A stretch of 64,000 nucleotides of DNA from Streptomyces sp. WM6378 (GCF_001279695.1 NZ_LGDD01000257.1:21671-85670), one strand, 5' to 3'. Counted from the stretch's first letter, positions 34,061 to 43,862 are shown. The notes: generated from the sequence alone by a model not told the origin. Made by a program: numbers and translations.

Positions 34061-35752
34061 TCAGCAGCGGGCGAGTGTGCCGCTCTTCAGCGTGGATTTG
34101 TCGCTGAACACCCAGCCTTCGGTGTTCGTGCCCGCGATACGGGCGTAGATCCACTTGTTGCCCTGGGCATTGGTGACGTAGCAGTGGTAGTAGACCTTCA
34201 CGCCGGACTTGATCGCGGTCACGTAGGAGCACGCCGCGTACGGGCCGGTGTAGAGGTGGGTGTCTTGGGCCGCGTTACCGTAGCCGTCACTGCGGTTCGA
34301 GTGGGCCCAGCCGGTGCACGCCGTCGACACCGGGACGGGCTCCTTCACCGGGGCGCTGGGCGTTGCCTTCGGCGGGCCGGACGGATCCGCGGTCGACTTG
34401 CCGCCGCCGTTGCCTGGCGTCGGCGTGGGACCTGTTGTCTCTCGGACGTCGTCCTTTTTCGAGGGCGTGCTGGACGGCGTCCCGCTGGGGCCTGTGGACG
34501 CCAGGTCCCCCGGCGAGGTCGGGCCGCGGGACACGTCACCGCCGGCGCCGGTGCTCTCAGTCGGAAACGCCGCGTTCGACCCGCCGCCCGCGTTGCCCCG
34601 CATGTCCATCAGGGCGTAGGCAACTCCGCCGCAGGTGAGGACGGTAGCGGCTGCCACCGCGACGACGGTACGGGTGCGGCGGCGCCGCGCGGGGACGATC
34701 GTGGCACGGGTCTCGGAACGGCTGCCGACACCGTCGGGTATGCCGGGCACCATGCCCGGCTGTGCGGCGCCCGGCTGCGGAGGGGCGCCGTAGGCGTCGG
34801 CCGGCGTGTAGGAGGCGGCGGGCTGGAAGAACGGCGCGGCGGGACCGAAGCCCGGCGGAGTGACGGGCTGGGGGGCCGGTGCCGACGCGAGGTCCGCCGT
34901 CCTGCCCCCGGCGACCGCCTCCAGCATCTCGCGCGCCTGCCCGGCGTCGGGCCGCTGCAGCGGGTCCTTGGCCATCAGCGCCTCCAGCACCGGCGTGAGC
35001 GCTCCCGTCCGCTGGGCCTGCGGAAGCGGGTCGGTGACGATCGCCGACAGCGTGGACCACACCGACGTACGGCGGAAGGGAGATGAGCCCTCCACGGCCG
35101 CGTACAGCGTCATGCCGAGCGCCCAGATGTCCGACGCGGCACTCGGTTCCCGGCCCTGAGCGCGTTCCGGCGGCAGAAAGTCGAGGGAGCCGACGATCTG
35201 ACCGCTCTGGGTCAGCTTGGCCAGGGCCTCGTCGCCGGAAGTCTCCATGCTGGCGATCCCGAAGTCGGTGAGCACGACCCGGCCGCCGCGCTCCAGCAGC
35301 ACGTTGCCGGGCTTGACGTCCCGGTGGAGGACTCCGGCCCGGTGTGCCGCGTCGAGCGCGTCCATCAACTTGGCGCCGATCGCGGCCGCTTCGCGCGGGT
35401 CCAGTGGGCCGCGCTCCGCCAGTACGTCGTCGAGGGAAGGCCCGTCGACCAGCTCCATGACGATGACGGGCAGCCCCCGCTCCTCGACCACGTCGTGCAC
35501 GGTGACCACACCGCTGTGCCGGATACGGGCGGCGGCCTGCGCCTCGCGCTGCATCCGGTCCCGCAGTTCGGCCAGTTCGGCCGGGGAGGCGTCGGTGTAG
35601 GCCCGCAGGACCTTGACGGCGACCTCGCGGTTCAGCAACTGGTCCACCGCCCGGGCGACCACACCCATGCCACCGCGCCCGATCATCGCGGTCACGCGGT
35701 ATCGGCCGCCCAGAACCTCGCCGACCAGCTCCGCGCCGTTGGCCCCCGTCAC
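34061..35752 (-). CDS. PknB-type Ser/Thr protein kinase with extracellular SH3-like domain
   Basis: This 563-residue protein has an N-terminal Hanks-type kinase: glycine loop IGRGGMGVVARA, VAVKVL with the ATP Lys, HRDVKPGNVLL catalytic loop, TDFGIAS and LPPERAQG. A Pro/Ala-rich linker leads to one transmembrane segment (TVVAVAAATVLTCGGVAYAL, near residue 370). A Ser/Thr/Pro-rich stretch and a C-terminal domain with four Cys ending GWVFSDKSTLKSGTLARC follow, resembling bacterial SH3-like modules. The kinase faces the cytoplasm and the C-terminus the outside. It replaces the usual PASTA repeats with a different sensor. It stands alone. Confidence 0.9.
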   Translation of the reverse strand: MTGANGAELVGEVLGGRYRVTAMIGRGGMGVVARAVDQLLNREVAVKVLRAYTDASPAELAELRDRMQREAQAAARIRHSGVVTVHDVVEERGLPVIVMELVDGPSLDDVLAERGPLDPREAAAIGAKLMDALDAAHRAGVLHRDVKPGNVLLERGGRVVLTDFGIASMETSGDEALAKLTQSGQIVGSLDFLPPERAQGREPSAASDIWALGMTLYAAVEGSSPFRRTSVWSTLSAIVTDPLPQAQRTGALTPVLEALMAKDPLQRPDAGQAREMLEAVAGGRTADLASAPAPQPVTPPGFGPAAPFFQPAASYTPADAYGAPPQPGAAQPGMVPGIPDGVGSRSETRATIVPARRRRTRTVVAVAAATVLTCGGVAYALMDMRGNAGGGSNAAFPTESTGAGGDVSRGPTSPGDLASTGPSGTPSSTPSKKDDVRETTGPTPTPGNGGGKSTADPSGPPKATPSAPVKEPVPVSTACTGWAHSNRSDGYGNAAQDTHLYTGPYAACSYVTAIKSGVKVYYHCYVTNAQGNKWIYARIAGTNTEGWVFSDKSTLKSGTLARC

Positions 35753-35909
35753 GTGTCACGCTCCGTTCGTCGCACTGTTCAAAATCCGCTCAAAATCCGC
35801 CACGTGGCGGGCCCCAGGGTAGGCGTAATGGTGCGGGCGAGTTCGCGCGGCCCCCGGCCTCAGCGCACAGGCGACCTTCGAACAGCGCTGATCACCCAGG
35901 CGGGCGGGG

Positions 35910-36848
35910 TCAGTGTGTGGCGGAACCGAGGAGGGGGAGTTCCCGCTCGCGCAGCGCCTCCCGTTGCCGCCAGGCTCCAGGGGGTTCGCCGTGGTGGCGG
36001 CGGAAGGCGGCGGCGAACGCGTAGGGCGAGCTGTAGCCGATCGTGCGGGCGATGGCCGCCATGCCGAGTTCGCCGCTGCGCAGGTGGTCACGGGCGAGGG
36101 CCATGCGCCAGTCGGTCAGGTACTGCATGGGGGTCTGGCCGAGCGCGTCGCGGAAGGTCCGGGCGAAAGCGGCCCGCGACAGGCCACTGATCGCTGCGAG
36201 TTCGGGAACCGACCAGTCGCGGCCGACGTTCTCGTGGATGGCCTGCAGCGCGGCGCTCAGGCGGGGGTCGGCCAGGGCCCGGTACCAGCGGGGGGCTGTG
36301 GGGCTGCGGCGGAAGTCGCTGCGGATGGCCAGGACGAGGAGGACGTCCAGAAGCCGGTCGAGCACGGTGGGTTGGCCCGGCTCGGGGGTGGCCAGCTCGT
36401 GGGAGAGCAGCCCGATCACGTCCCGCAGCGGGTCGCCGACCGCCGCTTGCAGGGTGAGGACCTGGGGCAGTGCCTCCAACAGCCCGTTGCCGATGTCGCC
36501 GGTGAACCGGTAGGCGCCGCAGAGGAACACCGTCGCCCGGGGGTTGTCGGCCTGCGCGTCGTGGGCGTGCCGGGCCCGGAACTCCTCCGGTTCGAGGCAG
36601 TCGGTGCCCGCCTCGTGCCCGATGTGATGGTCCGGTCCGCCGCGCACCAGCGTCACCTCTCCGGGCACGAGTTCCACCGCGCGGCCCGGATCGTCCAGCC
36701 ACAGCCATCCCCGGCCGCGCACCACTGTGTGCACGGCCAGCTGGATCGAGCCGGCCAGCCGCAGCCCCCACGGCGGCTCGGCGACCGTCCGGGCGAAGAC
36801 CGCGCCGCCGGCGCGCGCCCGTGCCAGGTGATCATGCAGTATGTCCAC
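35910..36848 (-). CDS. AraC-family transcriptional regulator with cupin sensor domain
   Basis: This 312-residue protein has an N-terminal cupin-type domain (WGLRLAGSIQLAVHTVVRGR, DDPGRAVELVPGEVTLVRGG) and a C-terminal double HTH: WSVPELAAISGLSRAAFART, then FRDALGQTPMQYLTDWRMAL, then AAIARTIGYSSPYAFAAAFR. It is divergent from the NmrA-like/SnoaL-like unit across 111 bp and probably activates it. A 10-base palindrome AACGATCGTT lies in that gap at 36887-36896. Confidence 0.88.
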   Translation of the reverse strand: MDILHDHLARARAGGAVFARTVAEPPWGLRLAGSIQLAVHTVVRGRGWLWLDDPGRAVELVPGEVTLVRGGPDHHIGHEAGTDCLEPEEFRARHAHDAQADNPRATVFLCGAYRFTGDIGNGLLEALPQVLTLQAAVGDPLRDVIGLLSHELATPEPGQPTVLDRLLDVLLVLAIRSDFRRSPTAPRWYRALADPRLSAALQAIHENVGRDWSVPELAAISGLSRAAFARTFRDALGQTPMQYLTDWRMALARDHLRSGELGMAAIARTIGYSSPYAFAAAFRRHHGEPPGAWRQREALRERELPLLGSATH

Positions 36849-36959
36849 TCACTCAGTATCGACAGGACGACCACACCTGACAACGGAACGATCGTTTGGC
36901 ATAAAGAGTTGAGTGATTCACACATTGATCCGCTCCATCACTACTCTCACGATGGACTC

Positions 36960-37808
36960 ATGACTGGATCACCACAGACCGCTCTCATCCTCGGCGGCAC
37001 CGGCCGCACCGGTTCGGGCTTGGCGAAGAAACTCGCCGAAGGCGGCCTGGCCACCCGCACCGCGGCGCGCCACGGCGCCGACGTGCACTTCGACTGGGAC
37101 GACCCGGCCACCCACCCCGGCGCCCTGACCGGGGTCGACCGCCTCTACCTCGTCACCCCCGTCATGCGTGTCACGTACGCCGACCAGGTCGCCGCCTTCC
37201 TCGATCTCGCCGAAGCCGCAGGCGTACGCCACGTCACCTACCTCAGCACCTACGGCGCCGACAAGGCACCGCCCCAGGCCGACATCGGAGCCGTCGAGGC
37301 CGACCTCGCCGCCCGCGGCAACGTCACACATTGCGTCCTGCGCCCCGCCTGGGTGATGCAGAACTTCGCCGACGCCCACCTTCCGGTCGTCAACGGGGCC
37401 ATCACGGTCCCCACCGGCGGCGGCACCGAGGCCTTCGTCGACGCGGACGACATCGCCGCCGTCGCCGCCGAGACGCTGCTCGCCCCCGCCACCCACGCCG
37501 GCGCCCACTACGCACCCACCGGCCCGCAGGCCCTCACCGTCGCCGAAGTCGCCGAGACCATCACCGCCGTGACCGGCCGACCCGTCGCGCACCACGACCC
37601 CGACCCCGAGCTGTGGATCGAAGGCGCCGTCGCCGCCGGTGTCATCCCCGCCGACTATGCGGTGCTGCTCCGCTGGCTGACCGGCACCATCAGCTCCGGC
37701 GACGGCTCCACTCCCAACGCCGACGTCGAGAGGGTCACCGGCCGGCCCCCGACCGCCTTTCTCGACTTCGCCCGACGCGAGGCCCACGCCTGGACGGCGG
37801 GCCGGTGA
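36960..37808 (+). CDS. NmrA-like NAD(P)-binding oxidoreductase
   Basis: From the ATG at 36960 the product is 282 residues; the frame is open far upstream but overlaps the divergent regulator and has no ribosome site there. The motif LILGGTGRTGSGLAKKLAEG (GxxGxxG) begins the Rossmann fold. VDRLYLVTPVMRVTYADQVA and GVRHVTYLSTYGADKAPP are typical of NmrA/QOR2-like atypical SDRs. Its stop overlaps the next gene's GTG, so the two are translationally coupled. Likely a quinone or redox sensor/reductase. Confidence 0.85.
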   Translation: MTGSPQTALILGGTGRTGSGLAKKLAEGGLATRTAARHGADVHFDWDDPATHPGALTGVDRLYLVTPVMRVTYADQVAAFLDLAEAAGVRHVTYLSTYGADKAPPQADIGAVEADLAARGNVTHCVLRPAWVMQNFADAHLPVVNGAITVPTGGGTEAFVDADDIAAVAAETLLAPATHAGAHYAPTGPQALTVAEVAETITAVTGRPVAHHDPDPELWIEGAVAAGVIPADYAVLLRWLTGTISSGDGSTPNADVERVTGRPPTAFLDFARREAHAWTAGR

Positions 37809-38251
37809 CCGGGCCCGTGGGCGACATCACCGACTTCGCGGCGCTGGACCCGTTCTTCCTCATCATCCAAGTGGGGCTGGCGGGCCTGGTCGACGGCGAG
37901 CACTTCTTCGACCTCCTGGCCGAGGACGTGGTCGTCGAATACGTGGTCTCTGCCCCCGGCTACCCGCGCCGCGTCCAAGGCCGACGAGCGGTCGCCGACC
38001 TGTACCGCGGCTACGGCGACGTCATCGTCCTGCACAGCGCGGACGAACTCGCCGTCCACCACGCCCCCGCGACATCCGTCGTCGTCCTGGAGTACGCCGT
38101 GCACGGGCGGGCGGTCCACACCGGACACGCCTACGACAACCACTTCGTCTCCGTGATCACCGTCAAGGACCGGCAGGTAACGCACTGGCGGGACTACCTG
38201 GACCCCGTCGCCGTCTTCCGGGCCCTCGGCTGGCCGGCCGAGCCTCGCTAG
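37805..38251 (+). CDS. SnoaL-like (NTF2-fold) protein
   Basis: This 148-residue protein starts at GTG 37805, overlapping the NmrA-like stop by four bases (GTGA). The fold signature is LVDGEHFFDLLAEDVVVEYV, GRRAVADLYRGYG and the last strand VTHWRDYLDPVAVFRALGWP, as in limonene-epoxide-hydrolase/SnoaL relatives. Conserved Asp and Trp-Arg-Asp-Tyr suggest a ligand pocket. It forms one transcript with the NmrA-like gene under the divergent AraC regulator. Confidence 0.82.
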   Translation: MTGPVGDITDFAALDPFFLIIQVGLAGLVDGEHFFDLLAEDVVVEYVVSAPGYPRRVQGRRAVADLYRGYGDVIVLHSADELAVHHAPATSVVVLEYAVHGRAVHTGHAYDNHFVSVITVKDRQVTHWRDYLDPVAVFRALGWPAEPR

Positions 38252-38396
38252 ACAGGGATCTCGTACCTGGCGACAAGCGAGCCCGGCCGCCGGGTCCCGG
38301 CCGCTCGGCTCCGTCAGGCCCCCGCCTCGAAGTAGGGGTCTAGCATGAAAGCACGGCTTCACCTCCAGGGCCGCGCATCGGCGCGAGGAGGCCCGC

Positions 38397-40232
38397 ATGG
38401 CGTTCGACACGGCCGGCTTCGAGCAGGCCGACAGCTACCGCTACATGCCGATCTCCGAGCACGGCCTGATCGGCGATCTTCGTACGACCGCCCTGGTCGG
38501 CACGAACGGCACCATCGACTGGTACTGCTGCCCGCGCTTCGATTCGCCCAGTGTCTTCGGGTCCATCCTCGACGCCGACCGGGGCGGATCGTTCGAGTTG
38601 GCCGCCGAGGTCTCGACACGCACCCGGCAGTTCTACTTCCCCGACACGAACGTGCTGATCACGCGGTTCTTCGCCGCGGACGGGGTGGCGGAGATCCAGG
38701 ACTTCATGCCCGTGGCCGACGAGTCGTCCGAGACAGCCCGGCACCGGCTGATCCGGCGGGTGATCTGCGTCCGGGGAACCCTCCCGTTCAGGGCGCGGAT
38801 CGCCCCCCGCTTCGGCTACGGCGCAGAAGCGCACACCACGCACCTCGAAGGCCACGCAGCGGTGTTCCGCGCCCCGTCACTGACGCTCGCGCTGACCGCC
38901 ACCGCTCCCCTGGAAAGCGACGGCCTAGACGTGTGGTCGCACTTCAAGCTCCTTGAGGGCGAGTCCCACGTGTTCGCCCTCGACCAGATCGGCGACAACG
39001 TCCCGCCCCGGTCGTGCCCGCGCGCCGAGGCGCATGAGCAGGCCGAGGCGACCGTCCGGTTCTGGCGCCACTGGCTGGCCGGTTCTCAGTACCACGGGCG
39101 GTGGCGGGAGATGGTGCACCGCTCCGCGCTGGTGCTGAAGCTCCTCACCTACGCGCCGACCGGTGCGATCGTCGCCGCACCGACCACCAGCCTGCCCGAG
39201 CAGATCGGCGGCGGGCGCAACTGGGACTACCGCTACGTCTGGGTCCGCGACGCCGCCTTCTGCGTCTACGCCATGCTGCGCCTCGGGTTCACCTCGGAGG
39301 CCGAGGCGTTCATGGGGTTCCTCGGCGAGCGCGGCATCATGCGCGGCACCGGTGCGACCGGCCCGTTGCAGATCATGTACGGCATCGACGGGCGCAGCGA
39401 GCTGCCCGAGTACGAGCTCCCGCACCTGGAGGGCTACCTCGGCTCCGCGCCGGTCCGGGTGGGCAACGCCGCCACCGGCCAGCTTCAGCTGGACATCTAC
39501 GGAGCCCTGATCGACTCCATCTATCTGTACGACAAGTGGGGGCAGCCGATCAGCAGCGCCCGCTGGGACGAGGTCGGCGCGATGGCGGACTGGCTCTGCG
39601 AGCACTGGGACCAGCCCGACGAGGGAATCTGGGAGACCCGCGGGGGCCGGAGGGACTTCGTGTACTCGCGGCTGATGTGCTGGGTGGCACTGGAGCGGGC
39701 GATGCGCATGGCGAACCGGCGTGGCCTGCCGGCCGACCTGCCACGCTGGCGGGAGTCCCGGGACGCGATCTACCGGCAGATCATGCAGCGCGGCTGGTCG
39801 GTCGAGCGGGGCGCGTTCGTCCAGGCTCTGGACGACAGCGTGCTGGACGCCTCGCTGCTGATGATGCCGATGGCCAAGTTCATCTCGCCCACCGACCCCA
39901 AGTGGCTCTCCACCCTGGACGCGCTCACCACGGACCTGGTGTCCGACTCGCTGGTCTACCGCTACGACCCGACCGCCAGCCCGGACGGCCTGCACGGCTC
40001 CGAGGGCACCTTCTCGATCTGCTCGTTCTGGTACGTGGAGGCGCTGGCCCGTGCAGGACGCCTTGAGGAGGCCCGGCTCGCCTTCGAGAAGATGCTCACC
40101 TACGCCAACCACCTGGGTCTGTTCGCCGAGGAGATCGGCCCGACCGGCGAACAACTGGGCAACTTCCCCCAGGCCTTCACCCACCTCTCGCTGATCAGCG
40201 CCGCCTTCAACCTCGACCGCGCGCTGGGCTGA
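38397..40232 (+). CDS. GH15-family glycoside hydrolase (trehalase/glucoamylase type)
   Basis: This 611-residue protein starts at an ATG behind GAGGAGG. It has an N-terminal beta-sandwich domain (SEHGLIGDLRTTALVGTNGT, IDWYCCPRFDSPSVFGSILD) and a C-terminal (alpha/alpha)6 barrel: SLPEQIGGGRNWDYRYVWVR, DAAFCVYAMLRLGF, DEGIWETRGGRRDFVYSRLM with a catalytic Glu, and FAEEIGPTGEQLGNFPQAFT with the second Glu. No signal peptide, so it acts in the cytoplasm, consistent with mycobacterial GH15 trehalases. Likely trehalose or maltooligosaccharide breakdown. Monocistronic. Confidence 0.92.
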   Translation: MAFDTAGFEQADSYRYMPISEHGLIGDLRTTALVGTNGTIDWYCCPRFDSPSVFGSILDADRGGSFELAAEVSTRTRQFYFPDTNVLITRFFAADGVAEIQDFMPVADESSETARHRLIRRVICVRGTLPFRARIAPRFGYGAEAHTTHLEGHAAVFRAPSLTLALTATAPLESDGLDVWSHFKLLEGESHVFALDQIGDNVPPRSCPRAEAHEQAEATVRFWRHWLAGSQYHGRWREMVHRSALVLKLLTYAPTGAIVAAPTTSLPEQIGGGRNWDYRYVWVRDAAFCVYAMLRLGFTSEAEAFMGFLGERGIMRGTGATGPLQIMYGIDGRSELPEYELPHLEGYLGSAPVRVGNAATGQLQLDIYGALIDSIYLYDKWGQPISSARWDEVGAMADWLCEHWDQPDEGIWETRGGRRDFVYSRLMCWVALERAMRMANRRGLPADLPRWRESRDAIYRQIMQRGWSVERGAFVQALDDSVLDASLLMMPMAKFISPTDPKWLSTLDALTTDLVSDSLVYRYDPTASPDGLHGSEGTFSICSFWYVEALARAGRLEEARLAFEKMLTYANHLGLFAEEIGPTGEQLGNFPQAFTHLSLISAAFNLDRALG

Positions 40233-40336
40233 CGCGGCGTCACCGCCGGGGCGGAGGTGCCCGAAGTGTTGCTGCGGGTCGCCGGCTGTGGGCAGCGACA
40301 GCAGGTCAACATCCTGCCCCAGTAGTGTGGCTTCGC

Positions 40337-41239
40337 ATGACCGACGCCGAGATCGAGATCACCGCGAACCTGGTCCGCGACCTGCTGCAGGAACAGCATC
40401 CGGACCTCGCAGGACTGGCCATCCGCGAGGTGGCGGGCGGCTGGGGCAACCAAATGTGGCGCCTCGGGGACGAGTTGGCCGTGCGCATGCAGCGCATGGA
40501 CCCCACCCCAGAGCTCCAGCTCAAGGAGCGGCGGTGGCTACCCGTACTGGCCCCGCGCCTGCCACTCCCGGTGCCGACCCCGGTGCGGTTCGGCGAACCG
40601 TCCGAGCGCTTCCCCAAGCACTGGACCATCATGACGTGGGTCCCCGGCGACCCGCTCGACCACACCTCCATCAGCCGCGGCCACCACGCGGCCGACACAC
40701 TGGCGGGCTTCCTCACAGCGCTCCACGTGGAGGCGCCCGCCGAGGCGCCGATCAGTGAGGACCGCGGCGAACACCCCAAGAAGTGCACGGACGGCTTCGA
40801 CCACTTCTTCCACGCCGTCGTCCCCGACGACCTCGCCGACGACGTCCGGGCTGTCTGGGACGACGCCGCCGCGGCCCCAGAGTGGGCAGGCCCGCCACTC
40901 TGGGTGCACGGCGACCTTCATCCCGCGAACGTCGTCGTCACGGACGGAACACTCTCGGGCATCGTCGACTTCGGTGCCCTGTTCGCCGGCGATCCGGCGT
41001 GGGACCTCGCCGCCGCATGGGTACTCCTACCCGCAGGCTGCGCCTCGCGGTTCTTCACCGCGTACGCGCAGGCAGACGCAGGGACCATCCGGCGCGCCCG
41101 CGGACTGGCCGCCCTCAAGAGCCTGTTCCTCATGCTCATGGGCCAGAGCGGCGACCGAGGCCTTCCCGGCGGCAAACCGACATGGGGACCCGCAGGCCGG
41201 GCAGCACTCGATCGCGTCCTGAGCGACGGTCCGACGTAG
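40337..41239 (+). CDS. Aminoglycoside phosphotransferase (APH) family kinase
   Basis: From the ATG at 40337 the product is 300 residues; GTG at 40325 is an alternative. The kinase fold shows GGWGNQMWRLGDELAVRMQR, the catalytic loop LWVHGDLHPANVVVTDG (His-Gly-Asp...Asn) and the metal-binding GIVDFGALFAGDPAWDLAAA. C-terminal helices are complete. Members phosphorylate antibiotics or small metabolites. No resistance gene signature beyond the fold is visible, so the substrate is open. It appears monocistronic. Confidence 0.88.
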   Translation: MTDAEIEITANLVRDLLQEQHPDLAGLAIREVAGGWGNQMWRLGDELAVRMQRMDPTPELQLKERRWLPVLAPRLPLPVPTPVRFGEPSERFPKHWTIMTWVPGDPLDHTSISRGHHAADTLAGFLTALHVEAPAEAPISEDRGEHPKKCTDGFDHFFHAVVPDDLADDVRAVWDDAAAAPEWAGPPLWVHGDLHPANVVVTDGTLSGIVDFGALFAGDPAWDLAAAWVLLPAGCASRFFTAYAQADAGTIRRARGLAALKSLFLMLMGQSGDRGLPGGKPTWGPAGRAALDRVLSDGPT

Positions 41240-41361
41240 GCACGGCGCGACCGAGCCCCATACGACACCCGCCGCCGGAGCCGGGTAGCCGTTGTCCGTC
41301 AGGCGGAAGTAATCACCTCCTCATGCGGACGCGTCATGAGCGAGTGCCCGAGCGATGAAGG

Positions 41362-42165
41362 TCAGGGCCGGATGTGCTTCAACGTGAATTCGGGCAGGGC
41401 ATACGGGCCGGCTTGCGGAGCTGAGGGGTCGGCAGGCGTGTCGGCGCCGGTGATGTGTGCCGCATAGAGCTCGGCGTTGTCGACGGGCATGTAGTCCAGT
41501 TCAGACTCCGCGGGAAGTTGCCAGAAGCGGCGGGTGTTGGCAGAGACGGCGTACACCGTGGCGAACCGGGTGGAGAGCGGAGAGATGAGCGCGGCCCGGC
41601 TGAAGCCGACGGCATCACGCGGGCTCAGCCACGTCGCGAGGTGGCGGGGCTCAGTGGGTGTCTCCTCGAAGCTGCCGATGCGCAGGCAGATCACAGAGAG
41701 GCCGAACTTGTCGGCATACAGCTGCCCCAGGGCCTCGATGGCTGCCTTGCTCACCCCGTACAGACCGTCCGGGCGCACCGGATCCTGGGGACCGGTGAGG
41801 TGGGCCGTGGGGTAGAAACCGGTCACGCGGTTGCTGCTGGCCAGCACCACGCGCGGAACCGCGGTGCGCCGGGCAGCTTCCAAGACGTTGTGGCTACCCA
41901 GCACATTGGCTTCCAGGAGGTCGGGCAGCGGCGCCTCGTCCGGCAGCCCGCCCAGGTGGAGCACCGCGTCCGCGCCCGACAGTGCGGCCTCCACAGCGGG
42001 CGCATCCCGCAGGTCGACCGTGTGGACCACTTCGTTGGCTGCCTCCTGCTGGATCGCAACCCGATCGAGCAGAACCAACTGGCCCACCTCGCCGCGCAAC
42101 GCCCGCCGTACAACCCGACCGATACTCCCGGCCGCACCGGTGACAACTACCGTTCCCAACCCCAT
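41362..42165 (-). CDS. NAD-dependent epimerase/dehydratase, uronate dehydrogenase-like
   Basis: ATG at 42165-42163 lies behind GGGGAG; upstream in-frame codons lack a site. The 267-residue extended SDR has VVVTGAAGSIGRVVRRALRG, a short NAD loop with VDLRDAPAVEAAL, and the catalytic SSNRVTGFYP and YGVSKAAIEALGQ. ADAVLHLGGLPDEAPLPDLL followed by NVLGSHNVLEAARR closely follows uronate dehydrogenase organisation. It probably oxidises a sugar acid. Divergent from the PadR gene. Confidence 0.82.
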   Translation of the reverse strand: MGLGTVVVTGAAGSIGRVVRRALRGEVGQLVLLDRVAIQQEAANEVVHTVDLRDAPAVEAALSGADAVLHLGGLPDEAPLPDLLEANVLGSHNVLEAARRTAVPRVVLASSNRVTGFYPTAHLTGPQDPVRPDGLYGVSKAAIEALGQLYADKFGLSVICLRIGSFEETPTEPRHLATWLSPRDAVGFSRAALISPLSTRFATVYAVSANTRRFWQLPAESELDYMPVDNAELYAAHITGADTPADPSAPQAGPYALPEFTLKHIRP

Positions 42166-42329
42166 GGCGTCTCCCCTACCCCATCTCGCCAAGGCCCTGA
42201 TCCGAGCACGCGGTGATCCTCTCATCGCGGGTCATCGCGATGAAGGGGCGCCGGTTCGCACGGGAGCAGGGTCATGGCAGACGCGGATCCAGTTTCCGTA
42301 TATGCCGGTGACTGACATACTCTGGTTCC

Positions 42330-42668
42330 ATGACTGACCGTGCGATGCAGGAACCGACCCTGCTTCTCCTCACCGCGCTCGCGGACAAGCCACGTCACGG
42401 CTACGCGATCGCGCGTGAGGTGGAGACGATCTCGGGCGGGCGGGTGAAGATGCGGACCGGCACGCTCTACGGGGCGCTGGAGCGCCTGCTTCAGCAGGGC
42501 CTGATCGAGGTGCACAAGGAGGAGGTCGTCGACAGCCGACTGCGGCGCACCTACACCTTGACCCCTCCTGGCCGTTCGGCACTGGCTGTCGAGGCCGAGC
42601 GGATCGCGGCCACCGCCCGCGAGGCCACCCGGCGCCTGGGAGCCACCGGCAAGGCGGCCACCGCGTGA
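42330..42668 (+). CDS. PadR-family transcriptional regulator
   Basis: This 112-residue small PadR protein has a winged helix: LLLLTALADKPRHGYAIARE, VKMRTGTLYGALERLLQQGL and IEVHKEEVVDSRLRRTYTLT. PadR regulators usually repress a membrane-protein or efflux operon in which they are encoded. Here the next gene overlaps its stop by four bases and encodes a membrane protein, so coupled translation and autoregulation are likely. Confidence 0.9.
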   Translation: MTDRAMQEPTLLLLTALADKPRHGYAIAREVETISGGRVKMRTGTLYGALERLLQQGLIEVHKEEVVDSRLRRTYTLTPPGRSALAVEAERIAATAREATRRLGATGKAATA

Positions 42669-43567
42669 ACCCCGTACTGCTGCACCTGTATCCGGTCGGC
42701 TTCCGCCGCGCCTTCGGCGACGAGATCGCCGAGTCCTACCGGGAGGCGACCGAGGGAGCGGGCCGCGGCGCCCGCCTCCGCGAGACGGCCGACATAGTCA
42801 CGCACGCCCTGCGGCTGCGCCTCGGCGTCGGCTCCGCGCACCCGGGCGGACGGCTTTTCGCGGCCGTCGCCCCCTTCGGCCTGGCTGCGACGGCCACGTA
42901 CGCCGCCTTCAACCTCATCGGGAGTATCGGCGACTGGTACGTCATGCGCACCGCAGGAACCGCAGGTGACATGGGTCCGCTCGTGACCCTGATGAACGGC
43001 TGCTACCTGCTGACCTTGATGGGCGCGGTGGTCGCGCTGGCCGGACGCTACCTGCCCGGGGTGCTGTGCGCGGTCACCGGGGCGGTGGGCAGTTCGGTCG
43101 CCTTCCTCTGCCCGGTCTGGCGCATGCCGCCCGACCTGCGATGGGAACTTGTGGGCTTCCTGCTCGCACCGATCCTGATCGCCGCACTCCCCCTCGCCTG
43201 CCCGCCCGACCTCCGCCCGGCCCACCGGGTGCGCGGCATGGCAGGAGTGCTCGCGCTGGTGGCGTGGGCCGTCCTTCTGGTGGCCGCGGTCACCGTGATC
43301 GACCCGCTCGGCATCGGCCTGCTCCTGCCCTGGAGGTTCGGCGTCCCGATGGCCGCAGCCCTGCTCCTGGCGGGCCGCCGGGCCGTCGCCGGGATCCGCA
43401 CCACAGCCCAACTCGCCTGCGCCGCCGCACCGTTCCTCGTCATCCTCTACTTCTCCGGATGGGCGCAGAGCGACGACATCCTCACCGCCCTCGGCGCTCT
43501 CGCTGTCACCGCCGTCGCCCTGCGACTGCGCCGCCGCAGCGGCTCCGACACGGTGAACCCGGCCTGA
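42665..43567 (+). CDS. Polytopic membrane protein coupled to PadR
   Basis: This 300-residue protein starts at a GTG overlapping the PadR stop (GTGA). The soluble N-terminus NPVLLHLYPVGFRRAFGDEI resembles permease-like proteins that follow PadR genes. Seven to eight hydrophobic segments follow (for example LFAAVAPFGLAATATYAAFN, LTLMGAVVALAGRYLPGVLC, VLALVAWAVLLVAAVTVIDP). No transport motif is recognised. PadR-coupled membrane proteins may take part in envelope stress; that is inference. Confidence 0.8.
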   Translation: MNPVLLHLYPVGFRRAFGDEIAESYREATEGAGRGARLRETADIVTHALRLRLGVGSAHPGGRLFAAVAPFGLAATATYAAFNLIGSIGDWYVMRTAGTAGDMGPLVTLMNGCYLLTLMGAVVALAGRYLPGVLCAVTGAVGSSVAFLCPVWRMPPDLRWELVGFLLAPILIAALPLACPPDLRPAHRVRGMAGVLALVAWAVLLVAAVTVIDPLGIGLLLPWRFGVPMAAALLLAGRRAVAGIRTTAQLACAAAPFLVILYFSGWAQSDDILTALGALAVTAVALRLRRRSGSDTVNPA

Positions 43568-43862
43568 ACACTGGGGAGTTCGCCCACCGTTGCCAGGCAG
43601 AACAGACCGAGGTGCAACGTCGGGCGCGCACACCGGAGTTTCACCCGCCGGGTGATGGCCCCCGTGATGCGGGTTGTGGCTATTCGACTTCGGCGATCGT
43701 GAAACAGCCGGGGAAATGACCACATGCGCTGCGCATCGCCGCCCCGGTACAGAGCCGACTCCCCGCCTCGCCGCCCCTGCCGCCGACGACGAGGCGTCAG
43801 GCCCCTCCCTTCCCCTTACAGCCAGCCCTTCTTCGACCGGCCGCCTCGTCACAGGAGTTTCC

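Noticed and set aside
35913..36959. Upstream extension of the NmrA-like frame to 631 residues
   Set aside because: The extension is antisense to the AraC gene, with no ribosome site; homology begins at the ATG at 36960.
42280..42329. PadR operator (ATGT-N8-ACAT type) upstream of the PadR gene
   Set aside because: Only loose half-sites (GTATATG and CATAC) are present; the spacing and match are too weak to call.
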